Source: JADJAH01 sp964615795 (GTDB taxonomy: Bacteria; Bacteroidota; Ignavibacteria; Tepidaquicellales; Tepidaquicellaceae). Taken from it: a stretch of 64,000 nucleotides of DNA. Within the stretch, counting starts at the first letter, position 1. Each line of letters starts with the position of its first letter. Positions 8,701 through 16,029 of the stretch are shown in pieces. A program made the position numbers and the translations under genes. The notes under the pieces were generated by a model, which worked only from the letters and a program-made list of their open reading frames with translations, was not told the DNA's origin and searched no databases. Location of the stretch: positions 1 to 64,000 of the forward strand of contig CAZTQR010000005.1 of the NCBI GenBank assembly GCA_964615795.1, read 5' to 3'.

Positions 8701-11371
8701 CAGCGAGGATGCCGTTGCAGTTCTCGAGAATGCTCCGGGAATGAATGATACCGCAGGCGACGATCCGGCAAGGCATGAGCGCGCATTTGTAATTCAGTGC
8801 GGCAGGAGACTGAATGAAGTATTCACAGAAAGGGCTGATGCATTGGAAGTACTTTTTCCCGGCGGCGACTTTACTGCGGCGGGAAATATTTACAGGCACT
8901 CGCCCGGATTTGAAGTGATGAACAGGATCATTTCAAAGACACTCAGCAACATTCAGAGATCCCTCATCAGCGGCAGAAAGCTCAGAGTGCTTGAACTCGG
9001 CGCAGGCACAGGAAGCACAAGCATATATGCGCTCAAAGACCTGAGGCCGTCGAAAACTGAATATGTGTTCACCGACATTTCACCTTCTTTTTTTGAAAAA
9101 GCAAGGGAACTCCTGAAGGACAGAAGCGATGTTGAATTCAAAACCCTCGACATAGAAAAGGATCCGGCCTCACAGGGATTTGCAGACGAGAGCTTTGATG
9201 TGATCATTGCTTCCAACGTCATACATGCGGTCAGGGACCTGAAGGAAAGCATAGCGCATATCAGAAGGCTTCTTAGAAAGGGAGGAACCCTGATACTTAA
9301 CGAAGCAACAGAGAAGCGTGCATGGATTGATCTTACATTCGGAATGACGGAAGGCTGGTGGAGATTCGCAGACAACGTAAGACAAGGCCATCCTCTTCTA
9401 ACGGTTCAGCAATGGAAAAAGGTAATTGAGAATTCGGGATTTGAGAATTTCACCTCACTTGCTCATGAAGATGAGGAAGGAAATGTCTGTTCCGGACAGA
9501 ATGTGATAGTCGCTCAGAGGGACAATGTGAATGCCGAACAAAGAAGAAGAGTGAACGTCATCATATCGGATGGCGTACAGCATACGCGACCGGCGGAAGA
9601 GATTGCCGGTGTATTTGGCGAGACAGTCACAGCTGAGGATTCAGAAGTATTCGCAAGGATCAGTGACACTGAATTCACAACTCAGCTTAGTTCACCGGAA
9701 GGAGTTAAAGAACTTTTTGATGAAGATGCAATTGTTGGCGCGGGTTCGCTGTGCGTTGTTTACATAGCGGGCAACAGGAATACGGGCATCGGAGAAGAGA
9801 CTTACGAAGAAGCTTTGAGAACTTCTTCCGCGCTTCTCAATATCACCAAATGCATGAAGGAAACCGGTGTACCGGCCGAGTTGAGAGTCATTACCCGCAA
9901 TGCAATCGGCGCCGCAGATGGTGACAGCTTTGAAGGACTGTATGCGTCTCCGCTGTGGGGCATGTGCAAAGTGATAGACCTTGAACATCCGGAACTAAGG
10001 ACAAGAATTGCCGATACCGATGATGAGACTGACAAGGCATTTGTACTGCACGAGATGCTTTCCGAGGACAGTGAGAAATTCACCGCATTCAGAAACGGAA
10101 AGAAAATGGAGGCGCGAATTGAAAAGTCAGCGCCGGCCGGAAGGCACAACTTCTATCCAAAGAAGAACTTCGCTTATCTGGTGACAGGAGGATTCAGCGG
10201 CATCGGACTTCTGACTGCAAGAATGCTTGCAGACCTCGGGGCGAAGAACATAATACTTGCCGGAAGGCGCGGAACATCTCCGGAGGCCGAAACGCTGAAA
10301 CGGGAGCTTGCAGAGAGGCGGGTCCGTGTATTTACTGTCAAGGCTGATGTGAGCAAACCGGAGGATATCGAAGACATTTTCGACATTGCCGAAGAAGGCG
10401 GCGTTAAGATCAAAGGCATCATTCACTCAGCCGGACTACTTGACGACGCGGTGGTGATGAATCAGTCCGCAGAAAAATTCAGGAACGTGTTCGGTCCGAA
10501 AGTGAAATCAGCTCTCATGCTTTATGACCGCACAAAAAAATCCGGCCTGCAGTTCTTCGTGATGTATTCTTCAATTGCCGCAGTACTCGGTTCAGCGGGG
10601 CAATCGAACCACTCTGCCGCAAACGCATTCCTCGACTCTCTGAGCCGTTACATACAATCGAAGGGGCTGAACTCCATGAGCATCAACTGGGGAGTCTGGT
10701 CCGAGATAGGCTCGGCCGCTGAGCGTGGAGCCGACAGGCAGGAGAAGATATCCGGCATTGAGACGATCTCTCCCGGCGAGGGCATTGATGCACTTCGAAA
10801 AGTGTTTGACTCAAACGTGCCGCAGTTGGGTGTATTCAAAGTGAACTGGAGCAAATACAATGCCGCGGTCAGCAATTCACTGACCTGCGAGCTGACAACG
10901 GAAGAATCCGGCGACGGCACATCATCCGTAAAGAAAAGCGCAAAGGAAAGTCTCGCAGAAAAGCTTTCACATACCGAAGTGAAAGACCAGTCTGCATTGC
11001 TTCAGGACTATTTCAGAAACCTCATCTCCTCGATCATGGGACTTGAGCCGGAAGACATAGAGCCGGACATTCCGCTGAGCAGTATGGGGCTCGACTCGCT
11101 TATGGCGATCGAACTTAAGAACAGAGTCAATCTTGAACTCGGCGTTAATCTGAATCTCGTAAGATATATGGAAGAGACTGACATTAACAGGCTCTCGGAA
11201 GAACTGAAGGAGCAGATACCGGCCCTCATGAGCAAATCCGGACTGAGCACGCCGAAAGAAGAAGCCGCGCCCAAGGCGCCGACAGAAAGCGACAAGGCAC
11301 GAGACCTTCTTGCAAACCTTGACGAACTCTCTGAAGAGGAACTTGACAAACTGCTCAAGGAGATGAACTGA
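2765..11371 (+). CDS. Fatty acyl-AMP ligase / type I polyketide synthase (FAAL-ACP-KS-AT-DH-cMT-KR-ACP)
   Basis: This multidomain enzyme should activate a fatty acid and extend it by one ketide unit. FAAL is at residues 1-585 (TSGSTGIPKG, the HHDMGL loop, and GYGLAEGTL). The first ACP has its phosphopantetheine Ser at 631. The KS (about 685-1108) has an intact C850/H985/H1025 triad. The AT (about 1204-1490) has S1299 in GHSAGE. The DH (about 1570-1850) has H1604 in HxxxGxxxxP and D1767. The C-methyltransferase (about 1990-2230) has LELGAGTG at 2076-2083. The KR (about 2460-2645) has the cofactor loop TGGFSGIG at 2474-2481 and an LDD motif at 2559-2561 typical of B-type KRs. The last ACP has Ser 2778. 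No enoylreductase is visible. The KR has His 2616 where the catalytic Tyr is expected. The end is an acidic helix (EEELDKLLKEMN), probably a docking element. The stop lies one base before the next gene, which argues for one operon. Confidence 0.93.
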   Translation: MSRPKADTLYHVLKYRAETQPNDPAYVYLINGEEESHPLTYKELQEASKQLAGRLQALNMHGERALLIFESDYNYIISFFACIYAGVISVPLHPPGKNKSMSRISAIANDSGAKLILSTREIFDELKHESENDEVLRPLKWILTDEEDTGPDKDWEEPKLTPDSITYLQYTSGSTGIPKGVIVSHGNLITNLTIIDKSHPHDDKSVMVTWLPIHHDMGLIYGMLLPFFCGYPCYFMTPQAFVQRPYRWLHAISKYRGTHNAAPNFAFELCANKIGAEEKKNLDLSTWTVAMNAAEPVRAETLRRFTESFSECGFRFENFKPGYGLAEGTLILSTTFKDRTAKMARFDDEQLERHNRAVESTTDDTTSKVHVGHCNSIEDTRIAIVNPGTLLECGEGEVGEVWAKGRSIAQGYWQREDATEETFRAKIADTGEGPFLRTGDLGFIKDNELYITGRHKDLIIIRGQNHYPQDIEYTVEASHPALRLGCVAAFPVDDNGEEKIGIVQEVQKNRENDLDADEIFKAIRTAVSKEHDLQISSITLIKAQTIPKTSSGKIQRRACKEGFLGNTLATVAEWKQSDAGIAESAEGISESKDVSFEAIREFITGRLSQMLNLRHESIDASEAFSAYGMDSLKAVQISGELEEFLGRELPATLVYDYPTVNALSEFLSGKRSAGDRVVGMKPRTDKQPVAITGIGLRFPGGCNDPQSFYKFLLNGGDAIREVPEGRWPESQMKGNTVRLGGFIDDVDKFDPAFWGISPREALQIDPQQRLALEVAWEALEDACIDPSKLAGTNTGVFMGVCSYDYSRFTSGRKEHFDVYTGTGTSLSIVANRISYLLDLRGPSLAIDTACSSSLVALHTACRSLNEGDCSTALAGGVNLLLSPDWNVVFTEADMLAPDGHCKTFDASADGYVRSEGCAVVVLKRLADAINDGDRIYAVISGSAINQDGKSNGLTAPNGPSQVDVIRRALHDAGITADEIGYVEAHGTGTPLGDPIEVNSITEALNAASRKSAPLRIGSVKTNIGHLEAAAGIAGVIKTALGFHYGSIPRQINYTKLNSEILLNDLPVRVATDDTHTEGKIRYAGISSFGFGGTNAHVILSPAPDPISVQKKPSRPESVVTLSAASESALDRLASEYVRFMELNPGVSLDDISYSANTGREAMSHRLAVTGSTSEDILRALRRHADSESLTNAVKGIAKPGKSPKTVFLFPGQGAQYTGMGKELYDTVPSFRDDINKCNEILKSYLPISLLEVLFDESEASSGALDRTRYTQPALFAIEYALGRLWMSWGIVPAVMMGHSAGEYVAACLAGVFSLEDGLKLVAERGRLMEEMTGDGEMYTVFADTASTRKMLEGFEDRVSIGSINSPVKTVISGDAEAVRKIVEKLDREQIEYRKINVSIASHSPMMKPMIDEFRKVCQSVKYIKATIPVVSNMTAEITNDRIAKADYWCEHILSPVDFSGSIKACSASGCTHFIDLGPKPTSLSMAQETLTSAELAWIPSFKKNFTSWQTLNEGLARLFADGAEINWNGYHSEYSGAKISLPHYPFQRQSYWIADRVAEGGVSFGDGIPSGSVLLGSRANTSSKKFSIFNSRISANEPSYLSGHKVFGKTVFPGAGFAELMLAAASEAFGDSGIKLESLKFHEALFFDEDKPVSIQTIFTQTDKGKGEIGISSLNASGSWTLHATAKARSISGVKSKKAAAKTETGKGKSIDTNEFYLTARSEGIDYTGAFENIKSIRIEKHVVNATAVLKEGEGADGYHLHPALLDMAFQAALAGLLRERKAVYVPSSIAGITFHRIPSGEITVTAESLAGASKPGAGLYDINITDADGTLCAEVRKLRLTEVSRENFPGMEDGKSDMFYKIVWKQSPESKVKKLTFDPHKAVPAGKDIEKVLKHTADFKSLLAYADSVHKLDEITAYFILDAIRSSGIAVNSGSKYGIDELKVKTGVSPKHEKLFTRLLEILEEKELAVVSDGMVSFSEDAVAVLENAPGMNDTAGDDPARHERAFVIQCGRRLNEVFTERADALEVLFPGGDFTAAGNIYRHSPGFEVMNRIISKTLSNIQRSLISGRKLRVLELGAGTGSTSIYALKDLRPSKTEYVFTDISPSFFEKARELLKDRSDVEFKTLDIEKDPASQGFADESFDVIIASNVIHAVRDLKESIAHIRRLLRKGGTLILNEATEKRAWIDLTFGMTEGWWRFADNVRQGHPLLTVQQWKKVIENSGFENFTSLAHEDEEGNVCSGQNVIVAQRDNVNAEQRRRVNVIISDGVQHTRPAEEIAGVFGETVTAEDSEVFARISDTEFTTQLSSPEGVKELFDEDAIVGAGSLCVVYIAGNRNTGIGEETYEEALRTSSALLNITKCMKETGVPAELRVITRNAIGAADGDSFEGLYASPLWGMCKVIDLEHPELRTRIADTDDETDKAFVLHEMLSEDSEKFTAFRNGKKMEARIEKSAPAGRHNFYPKKNFAYLVTGGFSGIGLLTARMLADLGAKNIILAGRRGTSPEAETLKRELAERRVRVFTVKADVSKPEDIEDIFDIAEEGGVKIKGIIHSAGLLDDAVVMNQSAEKFRNVFGPKVKSALMLYDRTKKSGLQFFVMYSSIAAVLGSAGQSNHSAANAFLDSLSRYIQSKGLNSMSINWGVWSEIGSAAERGADRQEKISGIETISPGEGIDALRKVFDSNVPQLGVFKVNWSKYNAAVSNSLTCELTTEESGDGTSSVKKSAKESLAEKLSHTEVKDQSALLQDYFRNLISSIMGLEPEDIEPDIPLSSMGLDSLMAIELKNRVNLELGVNLNLVRYMEETDINRLSEELKEQIPALMSKSGLSTPKEEAAPKAPTESDKARDLLANLDELSEEELDKLLKEMN

Positions 11372-11372
11372 T

Positions 11373-14300
11373 ATGCCGCTGAGCATTGACAAAGGACAAC
11401 TTGGATTATCTGCCGCCGAAAAGCTGGAATTTCTCAAGAAACAGCTTCTGGAAAAAGCCAACAGGGAGAGTGCGGTTTACCCGATGACTTACGGACAGAA
11501 GGCGCTGTACTTTCTTTATCTCAACAGCCCTGAAAGCCCCGCATACAATGTATCATTCTCCGCAAGGATCATTTCAAAGATTGACCCGGATGCACTGAGA
11601 AAGGCCTTGCAGAGGCTGGTGAACAGACATACTGTTCTGCGGACAAGTTACAGGCTCGATGACGGCAAACCCGTTCAGACAGTTCACGGCTATATGGAAG
11701 TCTCGTTCACACTTGTTGATTTGTCAGGCGCAGGCGAAGATGAACTGAAGGGTCAGGTTATAGAAAAGAGCCGCGAGCCGTTTGACCTTGAGAACGGAAA
11801 AGTATTGCGGGCATATCTGTTCTCACGAGGAACAGAAGATCATGTATTGCTAATTAACCTTCATCACATCTCAAATGACGGAAGATCCTTTGAGATAATG
11901 CTTGACGAACTTGCAAAGCTTTATCAATCCGAGCTGACAGGAGCGCCGGACAATCTTCTGCCTGCGGAAAATTACTATCACGATTTTGTCAAACTGCAGG
12001 AAGAATTTGTTCAGGGCAGTACAGCCAAACAGCAGACTGACTACTGGCTGTCTGAACTCGAAGGCCGGCTTCCCGACCTTGACCTTCCTTTCGACAGGCC
12101 GAGACAGCCGAATCAGACATTCAGCGGCGACACCGTTTACTTTGAAATTGAAGGAGAGCTTGCAGACAAACTGAAGACGGTTGCAAAAGAACACGGGGCT
12201 ACAATGTTTGCGACTCTTCTTACCTGTTACCTGATCTTTCTCCGCAAGCACACTGACAACGATGAAGTGCTGACAGGAATACCGGCGGCGGGAAGAGGTT
12301 TTCCCGGTTTTGAGAATGTAATGGGATACTTCATCAATCCCCTTTCAATACGTGTCCGCCTTTCAGGCGAGATGAGCTTTTCCGAAGCGCTGTCATCAAT
12401 AAAGAAGAAGATCCTCAATGCAATTGACAATCAGGACATTCCGTTTCAGGTGATAGTTGACAAACTTATGCACGGGAGAGACCCGTCGCGGAGCCCGGTC
12501 TTTCAGACCTTCTTCGGACTGCAGAGAATGCAGGGCGATGCCCCGCTTCAGGAACTCATTGTTCCCGGCAACGGCAAGGCCGTGATAGACTGGGCCGGCA
12601 TGAAGCTCAGGCCTTATCACATCAGACAGCAGGAAGGACAGTTTGATATCACGGCAGAGTTTGCCGAAGGAAGCGAAGTCTTCTCGGGGGCGTTCAAATA
12701 CAACACTGATCTGTTCGACAGGAAGACGGTTGAAGAAATGGCCGATCATTTTCTTTGCATGCTGAATCAGATTGCAGAAGACGCGGGAAAGAGCATTTCA
12801 AAATTGAGTCTGGCCACAAAGGATGAATGTGATCTGATATTGAACAAGTGGAACAATACTGCAAAGGAATTCCGGGGCATTGACCTCATAGACAGGATGT
12901 TTGAGAAAGCTGTGCAGAAGTTTCCCGGAAACATTGCAGTAGAATTTGAAGGGAATAAACTGAACTTTGAATTTCTGAACCGCAGGTCAGATGCGCTTGC
13001 TTCGAAACTTGGCTCAATGGGATTTGGCAGAGGGTCATTTGCGGCAATTTGCGTAGAGAGGTCTCCGGAAATGGTGATCTCAATGCTTGCCGTTCTCAAG
13101 GCAGGCGGCGCATACATTCCCGTTGATCCTGATTATCCTTCCGACAGAATTGACTACATGATAAGCAATTCAAACGCACAAGTGCTTATCACACAAAAGA
13201 AGTTCGGATCATTCGGGAAACAGAATGACGCTATTCTGTTTACTGATGAATTTGATACTCTTCCTTATGAAAACTTTTCCGGACCTGACGGCAGGACTGC
13301 AGAAGATCCCGCATACGTTATCTATACCTCAGGTTCCACAGGACAGCCCAAGGGTGTTGCGGTGCCGCACAGAGCTCTCGCAAATCACATGCTGTGGATG
13401 AAAGAGGCGGCAGAGTTCACATCCGCAGACAGCGTTCTGCAAAAGACACCATACAGTTTCGATGCATCCGTCTGGGAATTCTATCTCCCCCTGCTCAACG
13501 GCGGAAGGCTTGTACTTGCAAAGCCCGAGGGCCACATGGATACTGACTATCTCGTGAAGCTAACGGCTGAAGCGGGAATAACGCATATTCAGTTCGTACC
13601 TTCATTGCTGAAGTTATTCATTGACGAACCTGCAGTAACCTCATGCAATTCGCTGAAGTTTGTGTTCAGCGGCGGTGAAGCGCTCACGAAGGACCTTGCC
13701 GACTCTGTGTTTGCTAAATTGCCTTCACGGCTTGTAAATCTTTACGGCCCCACTGAAGCGGCAATTGACTCAACGTTCTATGAATGCATGCGCGGCAACG
13801 TACCAAAGACGATCCCTATCGGAACTCCGATCAGCAATATGAAAGCTGTCGTGGTTGACAAAACGCTGCAGATCCAGCCGCCCGGACTCGCGGGAGAATT
13901 ACTGCTTGGAGGTGAAGGCATAGCGCTTGGCTATCTCAACAATCCCGGGCTCACCGATGAGAAGTTTACAGAGGACAATATTCTGCACACCAGCGGAAAA
14001 CTCTACAGGACCGGCGACAAAGCAAAATTCAACAGAGAGGGTCTGCTCGAATATCTCGGAAGAATTGATCATCAGGTCAAGTTCAGAGGATTCAGGATAG
14101 AGCTGGGCGAGATTGAAGCCCGTCTCAGGAAGATGCACGGCGTGAAGGATGCGTACGTTGATATTCGGAAAGATAGTGCAGGCCGCGACATACTTGCGGC
14201 ATACATAATTCCTTCGGAAGCGAAAGAAGACACCGCACGGGATTTGAAGAGCGGATTGAGAAAGTTCCTTCCTGAGTATATGGTGCCGGGACACTTCATT

Positions 14301-16022
14301 TTGCTTGAAGCATTCCCGGTTCTGCCCAACGGTAAGATTGACCGGAAGAACTTACCTGACCCCGAAACGGGCATTTCCAGGCAGTCGGAGTTCAGGGAAG
14401 CAAAGGGTGCAGTTGAAGAGAAACTTCTTAAGATCTGGGAAGAAGTTCTCGGTGTGAAGGGAATAGGTGCGGACGATAATTTCTTCGAACTGGGAGGGGA
14501 TTCGATACTGAGCATACAGATCATTTCAAGGGCCGCGAAAGAGGGCATACGGATAACGCCTAAGCAGGTGTTCTCTCACCAAACGATCGCAGAACTCGCA
14601 AGCGAAGCGCAGGGAACTTCAGCATCGGGCTCAGGCATGGAGCCTTACGGAGATCTTGTGCTTTCGCCCGTCCAGGAGAGGTTTCTCACAAAGAAAATGA
14701 AGAACCGTTCACATTACAACCACTCGCTTCTGATATCAGCACCCAAAGGCCTTGATATTGAGTCACTGTCGAAAGCATTGGAATTTGTTTTGGAGAGGCA
14801 CGACCTTTTGAGAATGAAACTCAGTGAGAACGGTAAGGCATTTATTCCGCGCGAAACACCCGGAATATCTTTTGCGGAGTTTGACTTCAGCGGACTTGAC
14901 TCTGTCACTGCTGAAGAATCTCTTACCGGAGAAAGGGACAGACTGAACACGCTTATTGACCTGTCCTCAGGAAGACTCCTCAATGCCGCCTGCTTCAGAA
15001 TGCCCGGAGGCAGTGACAGAATTCTTTTCAATGTTCATCACGTATGCATAGACGGAGTTTCATGGAGGATCTTTCTTGAGGACTTTATTGACGCATACAA
15101 AACCGCAGTTACAGGAAAGGAGATCCGGCCCGCACAAAAGGGCACATCATTCCGCGAATGGACTTCAATGCTCAGCGCTTATGCAAGAGAAGGGAAAGCA
15201 GATATTCACATACCTTTGTGGAATGCGGTTACGGATGACAGCAGTACTGGCGCGCTCACAGGAAACGATCTTTCCTCAAACACTTATTCAAACTCTGCAA
15301 GGATAACGGCTGAACTTGATGAAGAAAGTACAAGGCGACTTCTGAATGACGCAAACAGGGCATATAACACCGGCATCAACGACCTGCTGATATCTGCGCT
15401 TGTCCTGGCATTCGGAAAATCAACCGGAGAGCATTCGCTGGCGATTGATCTTGAAGGACACGGAAGAGATGACATGGCTGAGGATGCCGATATCTCAAAT
15501 ACGATAGGATGGTTTACTTCTATCTATCCCGTAAAATTAAACGTGACTTCGGGGGTGGAGGAAACAATAAAGTCAGTAAAAGAAACACTGAGCAGGCACT
15601 CCCCTGCCGGCATAACTTACGGAATGCTGAGGCACATGAACAGCGGCGTTTCAAAAGTGAGGGAAACAGATCCGAAGATCGTATTCAATTACCTCGGTCA
15701 GTTCAAGGACGAAATAGCCGAGGGGTGGAAATTCTCACATGACTCACTTAAACTGCATACCGGCGAAGATGAATTGCGGCAACATGCCATCGAAATGAAT
15801 TCAATGGTTGCATCTTCGAAGTTCATACTGGACATTGACTATCCGTCGCTCAGCATTGCAGAAGCCGCGGCCGCAGAGTTTTCCCGGAATTACATTGAAT
15901 CGCTTAAGGAGATCATTGAACACTGCACAAACGCAGGAGGCACTACATACACCGCATCCGATTTTACCGCTTCCGGACTTGATCAGCAGGAACTTGACAA
16001 TCTGTTATCAGAGCTGAACTGA
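11373..16022 (+). CDS. NRPS module C-A-PCP-E, predicted D-Gln-type
   Basis: One elongation module that should condense the PKS-bound acyl chain with an amino acid and then epimerise it. Condensation domain about 15-450 has HHISNDG (H165, D169). Adenylation domain about 480-1000 has YTSGSTGQPKG at 651-661 and the conserved Lys in LPNGKIDR. Aligning by eye to GrsA, the ten specificity positions read DAWQFGLIDK, starting at D697. I recall that code as glutamine in cyanobacterial NRPSs, but this is from memory. The carrier Ser is S1044 in GGDSI, the form usual before epimerases. The epimerisation domain, about 1090-1530, keeps HHVCIDG (H1222-H1223), EGHGRDD and FNYLGQF, so it looks active. The C-terminus QQELDNLLSELN resembles that of the PKS. 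The start is one base after the PKS stop. Confidence 0.92.
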   Translation: MPLSIDKGQLGLSAAEKLEFLKKQLLEKANRESAVYPMTYGQKALYFLYLNSPESPAYNVSFSARIISKIDPDALRKALQRLVNRHTVLRTSYRLDDGKPVQTVHGYMEVSFTLVDLSGAGEDELKGQVIEKSREPFDLENGKVLRAYLFSRGTEDHVLLINLHHISNDGRSFEIMLDELAKLYQSELTGAPDNLLPAENYYHDFVKLQEEFVQGSTAKQQTDYWLSELEGRLPDLDLPFDRPRQPNQTFSGDTVYFEIEGELADKLKTVAKEHGATMFATLLTCYLIFLRKHTDNDEVLTGIPAAGRGFPGFENVMGYFINPLSIRVRLSGEMSFSEALSSIKKKILNAIDNQDIPFQVIVDKLMHGRDPSRSPVFQTFFGLQRMQGDAPLQELIVPGNGKAVIDWAGMKLRPYHIRQQEGQFDITAEFAEGSEVFSGAFKYNTDLFDRKTVEEMADHFLCMLNQIAEDAGKSISKLSLATKDECDLILNKWNNTAKEFRGIDLIDRMFEKAVQKFPGNIAVEFEGNKLNFEFLNRRSDALASKLGSMGFGRGSFAAICVERSPEMVISMLAVLKAGGAYIPVDPDYPSDRIDYMISNSNAQVLITQKKFGSFGKQNDAILFTDEFDTLPYENFSGPDGRTAEDPAYVIYTSGSTGQPKGVAVPHRALANHMLWMKEAAEFTSADSVLQKTPYSFDASVWEFYLPLLNGGRLVLAKPEGHMDTDYLVKLTAEAGITHIQFVPSLLKLFIDEPAVTSCNSLKFVFSGGEALTKDLADSVFAKLPSRLVNLYGPTEAAIDSTFYECMRGNVPKTIPIGTPISNMKAVVVDKTLQIQPPGLAGELLLGGEGIALGYLNNPGLTDEKFTEDNILHTSGKLYRTGDKAKFNREGLLEYLGRIDHQVKFRGFRIELGEIEARLRKMHGVKDAYVDIRKDSAGRDILAAYIIPSEAKEDTARDLKSGLRKFLPEYMVPGHFILLEAFPVLPNGKIDRKNLPDPETGISRQSEFREAKGAVEEKLLKIWEEVLGVKGIGADDNFFELGGDSILSIQIISRAAKEGIRITPKQVFSHQTIAELASEAQGTSASGSGMEPYGDLVLSPVQERFLTKKMKNRSHYNHSLLISAPKGLDIESLSKALEFVLERHDLLRMKLSENGKAFIPRETPGISFAEFDFSGLDSVTAEESLTGERDRLNTLIDLSSGRLLNAACFRMPGGSDRILFNVHHVCIDGVSWRIFLEDFIDAYKTAVTGKEIRPAQKGTSFREWTSMLSAYAREGKADIHIPLWNAVTDDSSTGALTGNDLSSNTYSNSARITAELDEESTRRLLNDANRAYNTGINDLLISALVLAFGKSTGEHSLAIDLEGHGRDDMAEDADISNTIGWFTSIYPVKLNVTSGVEETIKSVKETLSRHSPAGITYGMLRHMNSGVSKVRETDPKIVFNYLGQFKDEIAEGWKFSHDSLKLHTGEDELRQHAIEMNSMVASSKFILDIDYPSLSIAEAAAAEFSRNYIESLKEIIEHCTNAGGTTYTASDFTASGLDQQELDNLLSELN

Positions 16023-16029
16023 ACAACAA

